From: Chromera velia
Lineage: Eukaryota > Sar > Chromeraceae
DNA length: 32,243 bases
Direction of reading: 5' to 3'
Assembly (NCBI GenBank): GCA_018398765.1
Contig: JAHBMJ010001349.1
Location: forward strand, 1 to 32,243
The position numbers and the translations under genes were made by a program. The first letter of the stretch is position 1. Each line of letters begins with the position of its first letter. This document shows positions 1-12,227 of the stretch, piece by piece. The notes beneath the pieces were generated by a model. That model was not told the DNA's origin. It saw nothing but the letters and a program-made list of their open reading frames with translations, and did not search any database.

Positions 1-464
1 GTGACGCCCCTATCGTAGAGTTCACCCGCGCGGGCTCGTCGCAGGAACCCCGCGCCGCGCTCAGCATATATGCTCGATCAAATTTATCATTTCTCCGCTT
101 GACATATGCTTGACATGCAGGCACAATTGAATCAGAATCCATGTCCGAGTCTCCTTAGACTCTTCTATCGCCTCATGAGAATGCTGCCGAGCAAGCAGAG
201 CCCTACAGAGAATGAGAGGAAAGTATTTTGGTTCTGTTGCGTGGTGTCTCTGCAGTTGTTTCGCCGCTTTGCTACTGAGTCTGTCAGCAAAAGTAAGCGT
301 CCGTCTCTTGGAGACGTGACTAGCTTCATCTGCTTTGGGTCGGTTTGAGCTGGGCTCAGCTGGGTTTTTTTTTCCCTTTTTTGCCTATTCAACGATCACC
401 CTGTTTTTTTGTTTTCGTCAGTATTTAATTGCATTCAGTGTCCGTTCTGAGGACAGCACAAACA
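1..464. other. Upstream region of the first gene; no gene supported
   Basis: The first 65 bases are GC-rich with several CpG steps, followed by mixed sequence with a T-run near 363-372 just before the first modelled ATG. Short open frames on both strands here show no recognisable protein character. The region probably holds the promoter and 5' UTR of the gene starting at 465, but I see no TATA box or other element that I would name. An additional non-coding 5' exon cannot be excluded. Confidence 0.4.
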
Positions 465-1540
465 ATGAAGAAAAAATCAAAACCTCAAGTCCCCTCAACC
501 ACAAACTCAGGTGGAATGGGAGACAGGAAACAAAAGAACAAGAAGAAGGTTGACCGGGAACACCGAAGGGCAGACCCTCCTTCTGGACAAAGTGCCGAGG
601 GGGGATGCTCAGGATCCGTGGGAGTGAATTTTTCAGATGGGTCGGGGAATGGCACGTCTGTCTCTCTTCAGGGAGACGGGGCCCGTCAGTCAGGGGGTAT
701 GCCGGGGCTCTTTTCCTCTTCCTCCACCCAGACTGGTGGCCCTGCTTTTCCGGCCTCGGTGTCTGAGGAAGCAGAGGGCACAAGGAGGTCTCGCGTCACG
801 GACATCACACCCCGGCTGTTCTCCCCTCGAGCTTCGTCGTCTCCCCTCATGACGCGATCCAGACGACGCAAGGAAGGGGAGGAGACGGAGACGGGAAAGA
901 GGACCCAGAGAGAGATCGGCCACGGGACGGGCAGACAGGATAGGGGGCGGTTCCTTTCCGATGACGTGGAGGGCAGACGCAAACCTGCTACAGTGCCGTG
1001 TGGCCAGGTCTTCACAAGACAGACGCGCTGCAGACGGAAGATCTCAGGAACCGAAGGAGCAAAGGAAGGTCTGTCTTCAAGTTTCTTTTTATTTGTCCCT
1101 TTTATTTGCATCTGTCTCTGCCTCTGTCCTTGGCGGTGTGCTTGTCCTCGCCTGTCTGAAACTGAAAGCCCTCCTTTGCATTCCGCGGCTCTTCTCTGCA
1201 GAAGCTGCAGCCAGTTCCCCTCCAACACGCCGACGAGACAGGGACACCGCCAGACTCAGTCGAGAAGAGACTGGCATTCCTGCCGGACTTTGGGAAGGGG
1301 GGGGGGGGAAGAGGAAGGGTTCGGCGATGCAGTCTCTCCTCCCGGCTGCTGGATGTTTGTCTGACAGTGGGCGGGGGGGTTCCGATCAAGTGGGGGACGG
1401 AGGCACCGCTGCGACCGCACAGGCTCATGGCGAAGAACAGAAAGAAGGTCTGTTCGTGACGGTTTCTGTTTGCTTCATTCGATCCTTCCTCAGCTCTGTC
1501 TGTCTTCTGTTTTATTCTCTGTCTGTACTGCTGTTTTGGG

Positions 1541-1595
<55 letters not shown>

Positions 1596-4122
1596 TCGTG
1601 TTTTTCTGGGGCTGCATTCAGGTTACCTCAATCCACTGCCTTGTTTTTGCCTCTGCCGCGAATGCTGTTTCTGTCCCATCAAAGTCGTCTGACGTTTTTG
1701 TACGAGCTCCTTTATTTCTCCTGATGATTCAGAAGAGAGATGGGATCTCAGAGAAGGGATTGATTGACCTTCTGATCCCCGTTTTGTCTCTGTTTTTTTT
1801 TCACCGGCAGTTGCTGTCTCCTCCTCTGTCCCAATAAACCTTCTTTGGCTTCCTCTTTGTCGATCTGAGACAGAAAAGGAGAAAGACGACGACCCTCCAC
1901 GAGGAGACCGGGGAGAAGAATACGGCTTCTCTGCCTCCCTTCTCTTTCTCCTGCCGTCTCGCCCCCAGCGCACAGCTGTGCCGTTTCCTCCCCCGACAAC
2001 TCGTGCGAGAGCAAAGCAGAAGCGTGAAAGGGAGGGGATGCAACTGACGGGAGGGCGGAAAGAGGGCCTTCGACCCCGTCGCACCAAAGAGGGGGGTGAG
2101 GGGAGGAAAGACTGTCAGCGCGGTCTCAGCGCATGGGTGAATGCGAATGGTGACTTTCGTCAACTCGCTCTGCCCAAGAAGCGCAGAGGAACGACACTGC
2201 AGTCGGGAGATGGCGACCCATTCGAAACCCCCGCTCTAGACTCTCCTCTGTACGACGACAGATTCAGCTATCCGAGAATTCGATGTGAAGGGAAGAAAGA
2301 GGAAATCGGTTTAGTGGAGACGGATATCGATGACGCCATTCCGATCATGCAACCCCCTCACACGGAAGCATTCTTCGACTCTGAGACGATGCTGAACGAA
2401 CAAGGGGGGGGAGAAATAGAGTCAGGGTCTGGTCTCGCTGTTCCTGCCTCTCAGGGAGGGGGGGGAGGAGGTCAGCCATCCGTCTCGCCGTCTCCCCTGC
2501 CGTCTCCCTCACAAGTGCCGTCTCCTGTCGTCTCGTCTCGCTCAAGGGCAAAGAAGGAGAAGGAAGGAAAGGAGAGGGAAGCAGGGAAAGGAAGAACCAT
2601 TGAGGAGGAAATCGATCGCGGGGAGGATGGAGAGGGGGCCTCTGCCTCTTCTTCTTCTTCTTCTGCCCCCCCGTCTTTCCTCTCGCCCAATCGTGTCGAG
2701 GAGGAGAGAGAGGAAAGGAATGAATACTGCGAGCACGGACTAGAGAAGCGCCTCTGTGCGCATTGTGGAGAAAACTCTGTGCGGAAAGAAGGGAAGAATG
2801 TTCTTTGCCCGCATGGCCGAAATGAGCATTTTTGCAAGCGTTGTGGGGGCGAAGGTTCCTGCAACCACAAGCACAACAAATCAAATTGCACGGAATGTGG
2901 TCGGGATGGTTTCTGCATGCACGGTCGGCGGAAGTGCAAATGCAAGGAGTGCGGTCGTTGCAGGCACGGTCGAAAGAAAGACTTCTGCGCGCTCTGCGAG
3001 GGGGCCCAGATGAGTGCTCCAGAATGCAAACACGGGCTGCTGCCCTCTCTCTGTCGGGAGTGCAGCGCAGCAAAACGACAAACACAGGACCACCGAGCCC
3101 TTCCGAGATATCCCCATTCCCTCGGTGTGTCCAACCCCGGGCTTTCCCATGAAGAACAGGACAACCGCAAAAAGAATCTAAAGAAAAGGACTGCTCTTCA
3201 GGAAGTGAGAGGAAACGAAAAAAAAGCGAGAGGTGATGAGGAGACAGGCCAAAATGCAAATGGACCCACAGAATCCCACCGCAGCAACAGCCATACGAAT
3301 AGCAGAAAGTCCAATCCAATGGTCCTGGAGTCCAAGGAAAATGACAGAGAGAAGGGGGACACGTCCGCAGTTCGTCAGAAGAGGAAGAGAGGGAAGGAAG
3401 CCGTCCCCCCCCCTCCCACTGCACCCGACCCTTCTCCGTTTCCTCGTCAGTCTCCCGTCTCTCCTGCAGGGCCGACGGAACCTATCGCAGTCTCCCAAGC
3501 ACGGCAGCAAACCGGTCGTGCTGCGTCTGTCGCCGCTGTTTTGATGCGAGGTGAGATGGTCATTTGGCAGGGCTCTGAGGAGGCAGGGAGACGCTTCCTC
3601 GGTCGGGTGATCAGAGCACACAGCCGCAGAAACCAGGTGGAAGTGCACGTGTGGGGATCCTCTGATCAGGGTCTCCTGAGGACCCGGGTGTTCGCTCCCA
3701 TGTGGCAGAGTAGGGACGGCACCCGACCCGTCTACCGACACGACCGTCCCCCTTCCCACAGACCCCACACCTGTGTTGTTCCCCTGAATAAGGTGGTTGA
3801 GAGGGGAATCTCCCTTACACAGGACAGCAAACTGCCCCCTTCCTCCGTCTCTGCCCACAGAGCCGCATTTTCCCAAATTGGAGAAGATAGCCAACTCCCT
3901 CTGCACGAGAGAGGGGCGGAACGGGAGGTGGAGAGGAGGAGGGGTGGGGAGAAGAGGCGAAGAAAGGAGGCCATCGCAGAGAGAGAGACACACACACAGA
4001 AACGGAAGAAGGACGCAGGGACTGCTGAAACCGAGAACCGACTGCCAAGGCACTCACCCCCAAAGAAGGGGAAGGGCCCACAGAAAAGAAAAAAGTTCCG
4101 AAGGAGGTGCAGATGGTGGTAG
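465..4122 (+). CDS. Protein with six C-x-H-x6-C-x2-C repeats and a Tudor/SH3-like segment
   Basis: Modelled as three exons, 465-1068, 1202-1447 and 1811-4122, giving 1053 residues. Both introns begin GTCTGT and end in CAG, both are phase 1, and the frame stays open across all three exons. ATG 465 is the first ATG of the frame. Residues 1-590 are low-complexity Ser/Gly/Arg/Glu-rich. Residues about 590-701 hold six copies of exactly C-x-H-x6-C-x2-C (for example CPHGRNEHFCKRC, CRHGRKKDFCALC), a spacing suited to one zinc ion per repeat. Residues about 862-944 form a beta-rich segment beginning near GEMVIWQG and containing FLGRV and VEVHVWG, reminiscent of Tudor/SH3-like folds. The C-terminus is Lys/Arg-rich, which suggests nuclear localisation or nucleic-acid binding. 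I recall similar CxHG repeats in algal, protist and giant-virus proteins of unknown function. The biological role is unknown; the gene structure is well supported. Confidence 0.8.
1541..1594. repeat. Compound (TC)n(TG)n microsatellite in intron 2 of the first gene
   Basis: About 26 bases of TC repeat run directly into about 28 bases of TG repeat, in the sense orientation of the gene. It lies wholly inside the modelled intron 1448-1810. Confidence 0.95.
2728..3062 (+). other. Region encoding six zinc-finger-like C-x-H-x6-C-x2-C repeats
   Basis: Six consecutive repeats start with CEHG, CPHG, CNHK, CMHG, CRHG and CKHG, and each ends in C-x2-C. Every copy keeps the same internal spacing while the other positions differ, so selection on the Cys and His positions is more likely than recent duplication. 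Four of the five linkers are short (about 2-9 residues); the one between repeats 1 and 2 is longer. Zinc binding is inferred from the ligand pattern. Confidence 0.8.
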
Positions 4123-4303
4123 TTGACGTGAGTCTGTGTCTGCTTTCTCCTTTGTCCTTTGCTCTTCGTCTTTCCCTTCACGTCTAAGCCCCTAGCTCCG
4201 TGTCTTATCTTCTCTCCTCCCTCCCACTTCCGACAAGAGAAAAAGAAAAGGTGAGGGAGCATGCAGAGAGGACGTTTGGAAAGTGTTCAAAAAGGACAAA
4301 AGC

Positions 4304-4309
4304 AATAAA
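4304..4309 (+). promoter_or_regulatory. Candidate polyadenylation signal AATAAA
   Basis: AATAAA lies about 180 bases after the stop codon of the first gene. Position and sequence fit a eukaryotic poly(A) signal, but I cannot see a cleavage site and this lineage may not rely on the hexamer. Confidence 0.35.
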
Positions 4310-5249
4310 ACAAAAACGTTTATTCACCTTGGTATTCATTTGTGAGTCATGCATGTAGGTGGTGCAAGAGACGTTTGGAGAGGGGGGGAATTTTATTACA
4401 CGCAAATGGCCGTGATTGTGACTGTCAGAGGAACGACTCACTCATTGTCCACTGGACGCATTGCTGGACGGTTGATTGAATTTCGATTCATGTGTCGATC
4501 GATTTTGCAACGGACTGCAGTGGTCTGATTGTCATTCATTCACTGGGAGACAGATCCATCCATCCGTCCATCCACAAATGTGTCCAGACAATGGTAGAAA
4601 GCACGTAAGATTTTGCACATCTAGGGACAGTGTCCGCAAGGGGCCGCATGCTCTTTAAAAGGAAATTTTACAGTGCATGTCTGAAGGAGGAGGGAAATAC
4701 CGAATGCGGAATCAAGGTTCTTGACAGGGTCCCCGTCTGTCCATTCGTCGATCTGTCCATTTTCTTTGTTGCCTCCCATGCAATCCACGTACGTACAGGC
4801 AAAAAACAGAAATGCAGAAAGAAAGAAAAAGACTGCGGAAGGGAATGGACGTTCGTTCTGCAGATGGAAGCGAAAGGCGAGATGGATGGATGGATGGATG
4901 GGGGGAAGGATTAGAGGACGAAGGAATGATTGAGGCGTGCCCAGCTGCATGGATTCAGGTTTTCAAAGACATCGAAATCGCATGGCTGACAAAGCAAAGG
5001 AGAGAAGGAAAAGGGGAGAGGGAGAGAGACAAACAGAGAAAGAATTGAAGGAATGAATGAATGAATGAACGACGGAAGAAAAAAGAATTTTGAAGAACGA
5101 AAAGGAAGGCCTCGATCTCGGGGAAGGGGGAGAATGAAGGATAAATTATGACCATCGGTGCATGGACATTGATCGCTCGGTGTTCCTTTCTTTGCTTCTC
5201 CCTTTTCCCTTCTCCTTCTCCGCCTTTCTATCTCTTGGTAGCATTTTTG

Positions 5250-5410
5250 AAAGGAGGGGTTAGTCAGAGACGGGAAAACAAAAGAATTGAAGAAGTTGAA
5301 AGGAGGGTTTGCATGGTCAGAGACGGGAAAACCAAAAAATGGAAGAAGTTGAAAGGAGAGGTTACATGGTCAGAGACGGGAGAACAAAAGGACAGAAGAA
5401 GGAGAACAAC
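5250..5410. repeat. Tandem repeat, about three copies of 53 bp
   Basis: The sequence CAGAGACGGGA recurs at 5265, 5318 and 5371, giving an exact 53-bp period. Each copy continues with an A-rich stretch and GAAGAAGTTGAAAGGAG. The third copy has diverged at its end. No gene overlaps it. Confidence 0.85.
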
Positions 5411-6899
5411 GACGCGAAGGTACCTTATGAATTTTTGTTGACTGTCGCTCTGTCCGCAAGAAAGGAAGGAAGAAGGAAGGAGGTTCTCGATGAGTCTTCA
5501 ACAGAAGGAAGGAAAAAGTGGACAGACAGCTGAGAAAAACAAAATGCGAAGAGACGGAAGGACGGAAGAAACTTCAGAGAGTAGCCGATGGGGAGGAAAG
5601 AGAGACAAAAGTGGTCCGGAAACCCTTTAAGAATGATCATCGCGATTTCTAATTTCCTCCATGCACTCAAGTGTCCACACACAAATTTCCCCTCATGCAC
5701 CGTCTATCTCTTTGTCTGCCTTCATGCATGAAATAACATGCTTGCCTGCCTGCCTACCTGTTGATTTTTCTGTAAGCCTCATATTGAGCGTTCCGCCACT
5801 TGGCGACGTCACGAGGCCAGCCGGTTCCCTGATCTGTCTGCTGACATGATCCGTGGTGATGGGAAGTTCATCGGGAGAGAAGGGGGCAAAATTAAGGGGG
5901 GGATACCGAACTCCCAAGTTCTTCCTTTGGGCTTGCCACTTGAATCAAATCTCCTTTCGCGCAGCCTCTTAAGCACGGGGCGGCAACTAGCTGGGGAACG
6001 GAAGACTCTTTTTGCTCTCTTTCTGCTCTGCATGCCTGTATTTCATTAGATTTTCCTGTTCCTGTCTCTGTCTCTCTGATTTGGCTGCCTCTGTCTCGAT
6101 CTGCTTGTGTGTGTGTGTGTGAGCGTGCGCGCGTGTACGTGTGCGTGTGTCCTTTTATTTATCTGTCTGGTGTCTGTCAAAGACTCTGTGTGTCTGTATG
6201 TTGGTTTGTCTCTTCTCCAAAAAGAAAGGAGAAGAGAACGGGGAGAGCCCATGATCCGTGTCTGTCTCTCTATGTTGCCCTTCCTGTCGCAATCGTTGTA
6301 CCTGCCTTTTCTTTCTGTCAGTCAGTACGTCTATCTATGTGTCTGTTTCTCAAAACACGGAACAGAAAAAAAAGAGAGAGACCGCTAATGTTGATACAGT
6401 CTGTCTGCCTCTCTATCTCTCTGCGTAAGAGAGTGCGTGTGTCTGCCTGGACGTTGTGTGTGTGTTTTTTAGACTGACAGGAATAGCAGAGAGAAAAGAA
6501 CGAGGGTGTACGTGCTATGCTCCTCAGCACAAACGGATGGGTTCATTCGATCAATCCTGCGTGCCTTTCATCAAAACGATTTTTTCCTTTTTTTGTGTCC
6601 CGATCATGCACAAGTTTTTGCATACAGTTTCGGGGTCTCTCTTGCATCCGGCCAGAGGGGGGTCTGCCTTGAGCTGGGGGGACTTGGTCGTCCTCCGGCT
6701 CTCTTTGGTTTGCTTATTCATTTCCTCTACTCGCGTGCGGCCGCAGGTCTTCTCGTGTTTTTCTGTCCTGCATATGTATTGTATTAAAACTCGTCCGCCC
6801 TCATCGTCATTTAGGGCCCGGTCCGTCACCGTCCGTGACTCACGTAAGTTTTTGTTTGTATGAGCCTAGGTATGAGCTCACTTGATCACTCGAGTGTTC

Positions 6900-7548
6900 C
6901 TTCGTATGAGTTTGCAGGGAAATTCCTAGTAATTTGCATTCATCATTATTATAATTTGATTCATATTCTAGAATTTTCAGAATAAAGAGATTCTACATTA
7001 TATTAGAATAGAATTAAGCATATAATGAATCATTTTTTGGTTTTTAGTAAAACTATATAGTAGTAAAATTAAATATTTAAAACTCGGCATAACTGGATAT
7101 TTCTTTTAATGGTTTCCTAAAATATAGATATTCGATAAAGGACTGAAACAATTATAATTAACTTTTCACATGGTCACTTACTCCTTTATAATAGATGGTT
7201 TAGCTTTAATATACTGTTGTAGTAAGTCTCCGAAACTAGCTATAAACAACTTAATTGAAATAGGATTAGGATTAGGATTTATATTTCGGGTTGCCCCGCA
7301 GTCCACTGCCGGGCCTCGACTTGCTAAAATGATAACCCACTTGCAGGCATGCAACTAGGCATGCAAGTATGAAAAAAAAAGAGCCAGCAGCAAATAGCCT
7401 GCTTCCTGTTTGATACATGTCTGCAGCTTATATCAATAATTGTCAAACTATAAAACGTATAGTACTACAGTATCAAAAACGTGTGTAAAACACTTTTTAT
7501 TCTATAGTTTTTATTTAGAAAAAATATGAAAAACATAGACAGATCCTT
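6900..7548. other. AT-rich island
   Basis: Base composition shifts abruptly to AT-rich (A/T homopolymer runs, ATTATA, TAAAATTAAA), unlike the mixed flanks. It includes a short (GGATTA)3-like run near 7262-7280 and a GC-richer stretch at 7285-7320. No coding frame is supported. It could be an old insertion or an AT-rich intergenic spacer; I find no terminal repeats. Confidence 0.5.
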
Positions 7549-7786
<238 letters not shown>

Positions 7787-7814
7787 AGATAGTACATACA
7801 TAAGTGGTAAGTGA

Positions 7815-7820
7815 TTTATT
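7815..7820 (-). promoter_or_regulatory. Candidate polyadenylation signal AATAAA on the minus strand
   Basis: The plus strand reads TTTATT, so the minus strand has AATAAA about 127 bases downstream of the stop codon of the RCC1/cysteine-module gene. Plausible by position only. Confidence 0.35.
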
Positions 7821-7946
7821 GGTGCCCTAGAGCACATACATACGACGGGCGCAGCTGTGCAATTGTTGCGTGATCGCAAATGAATTGCTGCACATGTAAT
7901 ACGAGACAGCTTCTCCATGAACTCAAACAGTTATAGCAGGCTCCGT

Positions 7947-8431
7947 CTAGCGAATTCTCGTTCTTTGCTTTACAGTTACTTCCCTGTGTGCAACGTTGAT
8001 GGGCTTTTCGATGCGCATGTCCCCAACATTTGCGCCTGGGGGAGGTGTGATACCAGCAACACTCAGACGTGCCAGCAATTTCCGTTGTCTTCTTGCTTTT
8101 TTCTCGGTATACAAAATGTAGAAGACAACACCTAAGGCGACGACGATCACCAAGAGGATCCAAGGCAGCAGAAAAAGGATCCAGGCACCCTTTGCTAGAC
8201 CTGCATCCATCCCAAAGAAGAAATAGTTGGAGATGAGCAATCTGTAGAGAAGCCTTGCGCTCAAAGGAAAAGCTGGACATTTTGGAGGCATACAACGGCA
8301 AGTTAAAGATATTTGAAAAAACCAGTTCTGTAAGGGAAAGGCAATGTCTTATTATGGTGTGTCTGCATCGAATTGAACAGAACAACATTGAGACCCTCTT
8401 CAAACGAAAATGCCACAAGGGAGAGAGACTC

Positions 8432-8494
<63 letters not shown>

Positions 8495-8766
8495 TATATG
8501 TTTTTTCTTCTTTTCCCTCTTTTTCTTCCTGAACACCACAGACAAAAAGAAAGAAAGAACAAAGACAAAAGAACAGCACCAACAATCAAACAGCGTGGGC
8601 AGGGGGCCCGAAAGGTGAGAGTTATGCGCCCCTTGCCTCTCCACCTCCCGACAGACTTTCACGTGATCACTGGTTTCACACGCTACTCCTCTGCTGCTTC
8701 CACTCAAGACAAGAAAGAGAAGAAAAGAAGACAAGACAAAAAAATTCAACAGACAGACAGACAGAC

Positions 8767-8811
<45 letters not shown>

Positions 8812-11066
8812 GAGAGAGAACTCGAAAGAGACTCAGGCTGAAAACAAAAGAGTTCGAGTCACTTCTCCAACGAACACGAATTCTCTTTTTATGTAAACTA
8901 ATCTGGTGCCAACAACTGAGGCAGTTCATCGAATGCGCATACAGCTGAAAGGATCCCCAGCATCTAGCCTATTGACTGACCGCACTTCACATCCGACACT
9001 CTCACGTTGAAGACCGGATCGCTTCCCGCTGTTTCGCTCTCCACACACGTGGCTGAGGTCCTTGTTAGAGTACCCTGGTCTGGACACACAAAAAGGAGCG
9101 TGTCGTTGACTCCCACCCGCCTTTTTTCATCAGCGTTCTTTGGTGCTTCCTCCACCCCGCCCTGTCGAATGATCGATCTGATGTCCACAAAAAATCGGGA
9201 CCCCTCAGGCTTCCCCAGTATCCACTCGTCTGGTACGGTGCACCCAACTGAATAGCAATCAATCAGTCAAAAAGGAAACCAAACAGGCAGGGGAGAAATC
9301 ATTGTATGATATAAATGACGGATTCATATTAGCTCCTTGACCACAAGAGGGAAAGCCAGAGGAGCTTTCATTTCCAGTCTCGAAGTCCCTCATCAAAGAA
9401 GAACCGTTTCTTCAGACTGACTGATTTGACTGACTTCCAAAACTGCAGTAGAGAGTGGGGGTTCGTTGCCACATTTGCTGACACAGCGTGAGGAGATTGA
9501 GAGACCATTCCGTGCAGATTAATGCGTTTTTCTCGGGAGAAATCGTAATTGACTCATTGATTTGTTGATTCAGGACATGAGTTAGCGTGGAAAGAAAGGA
9601 GAGGCGGCAGAAGGAAGCAAGGAACCGAGGGAGGAAGAGAGTCAGCGAGACACGAGGTGCCTGTCTGCGCGTCTCCGCCCGTTTACGACGCCAGAAGAAA
9701 GAAGGAAAACGAATCCAACCTCAACTGACTGACCACAAGACATCCCCGAGGAGTTTTTGAGGTCCAATGAAACGCTGCCGTCTTCGGACCTTCTACACTT
9801 CACTCCTGTCTGTGCTCGGAGGTCCGCAGGATCCGATGACACAAACCTTCCTTGGCACACAAACCGCAAAACGTCCTCAGCTGCTACTAAACTCGCACTG
9901 CCCTTGGTTTCGTACGCGATAAACCCTTCATTTTCGTCTTCCTCTTTGCTGTCGGCGTGTTTGCGTTTCAAGGGGATCGTGGGCGCTTTGGTGTCCTGAT
10001 CAGTCCATGCTGAATCGACCTCACAGCCTTCTGCAAAGTAGGGACCGTGAACTGGCTGCATGAATTTGCTTCTTGCTGGTCCAGCTATGTAGTTTTGGAT
10101 TCTAAGAAGAAGGGCAGTGAGACATGCAAGGGGGGATAACGAAGAAACGACACGATCAGGGTCGACGAATAGTGTTTGGCAAGACTTCATGCGAAGGAAA
10201 CACGAGTCGTACGATGAGATCATTGCAGTCGTTTTTAATCCTCTGATTGAGGAACACGACCAGAACATGCAGGCCCACGTATGACTCTCCAACTGCCTGC
10301 CTGGTCACGGAGTTACTGCCCACCTGACTGCATGGTTGTCGGCCTGCCTGCCTGACTGATTGACTGACTACAGCCTATTGTGGACGGGTACGGGACCAGA
10401 GCAGCCTCGGGTCGTTCCTCACTCTCCGGCCAGGTCTGATAGCACCGAACCTCTTCAACTGAGGGAATGCCTCCGGCGCACCCCAACCGAATTCTGTCTC
10501 CAATACCCACACGCTCTCCAGGGGAATACTTCCGGAATTTCTGGCCGTTGTTTTCCTTCAATTCCAGCGCTCGCACTTGAAGCGGGGAGGTCTTGTTGGC
10601 GTCGCCCTCCCACTCAGGCGGAACCTGACAGCCTCCTGCGAATCAGGGGAGAGAGGCACACATACAATTAAATGCGGGCAGGAAATGACAGCTTCATGCC
10701 GTGCAAGAGACTTGGACCAAGCACAGACACCATTGATCCCTTATTTCTCATGCACCGTCTCACACACTCATCTAGCTCATGGCCTTATTGCCTGGGCTCT
10801 TTTCATCTGTCTGACGCCGCCAGCAGATCTGCGAAGACGCTGGACTTCGTCTTGCAAGGTCTATGGGACTGCATTCATGTGCGGTTACTTAACAGCCTTC
10901 CTCCCCTTTTGTGTTCCGACCCGAGTGGACAAGTGATCTCATGCTCGTCTGTCTGCTTTTCTGCTTGAAGCTTTGAGTCAATGACGAACTCCCTGGATTA
11001 CTTGCTGCCTTGACTGACTGACTGACTGACTGAGTCATTGACTGACTGACTGACTGACTGGCTGGT

Positions 11067-11097
<31 letters not shown>

Positions 11098-11102
11098 TTG
11101 GG

Positions 11103-11134
<32 letters not shown>

Positions 11135-12184
11135 TGACCGACTGACTAGCTGACCAACCGGACGAACGACTGATTTGCTGAGTGGTGGAGTGAGTGTCAA
11201 GCTGGCCGTCTGGCTGACTAACGGAATGACCGACTGATTGGCTGACCAACTCAACGAATGACTGAGTGACTAAGTGACGCAGCGACTGGCCGAGTGACTG
11301 TGGGTGACACTAGCTGACTGACTGACTGACTGCATTCGATCTGGTCCCACGGAGGGTCCAATTCGGCCACCAAGTTTTGTTCTTCCTCGTCTGGCTCTGC
11401 CTCCTGTGAGTCTGAGAAGGTCGTGGTCTGAGTCTGTGACCAGCTGTGTAATCGTTCATGCTCTTCGGTCTCTTTCTCTTTCTTTTTCCTTTTCTGTCTG
11501 CAAACGACCCCTCCCTGTTGTGCCGCTTTGGGGGGAAAGAGAACTCCTGTGTTCTTTGTGCTTTCCGGGCTGCAGTCAAACTTCAGGGTGTCACCAACTT
11601 CCATCCAGTGAGCCGGCGTGTACGTCCGAATAGGGTTCTCCTCCCGAGATCCTGCGGGGGGTTTCCTTTCAACAGTCTCTACCTCTAATTCAAAAGCGGA
11701 TTCAACTTTCGGCGAGCGAGTTTGACGAACGTCTGGGGGCAATTTGCACCACCGACCTGCAGATACAGAATTTTATCTGAATTCATTGTGAAGAAGGACT
11801 GGACGACAGTCTTCTGTTTAGCGTTGGATAGCTGGGTGGGTGGGTGGATGCGTGCATGGATGGCTGTCGGTCGATAGGTTGAACTGTCCCACGTACTTTC
11901 AGTCTGTTGGAACAGTGACGATCAATCATGCTCTGTTTTTCTCTTGTGACGATCAATCATGCTCTGTTTTTCTCTTTCGTCATGTGGCTGTCTATCTGCT
12001 CCTCTGCCTGTCTATCGTTCTGTCTCTGTAACTCTTCGTCTATTTCTCTGTCTGTCTGTCCGTCCTTCTCTCTCTTTCTCTCTCCGTCTCTCTCTCTCCT
12101 CCCTCCCTCCCTCCCTCCCTCCCTCCCTCCCTCTGTGTGTTGGCGTGTGTGTGTGTGTGTATATTGTGTATATGTGTGTGTGTC

Positions 12185-12227
<43 letters not shown>

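Larger units (their letters stand above)
4123..6899. other. Intergenic region without a supportable gene
   Basis: This stretch holds purine- or pyrimidine-rich tracts, short tetranucleotide runs (GATG near 4880-4902, GAAT near 5051-5070), a GT-rich run near 6106-6150 and one three-copy tandem repeat at 5250-5410. Open frames are short and reflect the low-complexity composition. No splice-compatible set of frames with protein-like content was found on either strand. Confidence 0.6.

Noticed and set aside
2345-3424. Long minus-strand open frame opposite exon 3 of the first gene
   Set aside because: It mirrors the coding strand of a well-supported exon and has no recognisable motif; the antisense openness follows from the purine-rich exon.
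6456-6863. A 135-codon plus-strand frame as a possible gene
   Set aside because: Low-complexity and Ser/Phe/Cys-rich, no domain, no supporting splice structure.
7262-7280. Interstitial telomere repeat (GGATTA)n
   Set aside because: Only about three units, and the word differs from common telomere repeats such as TTTAGGG.
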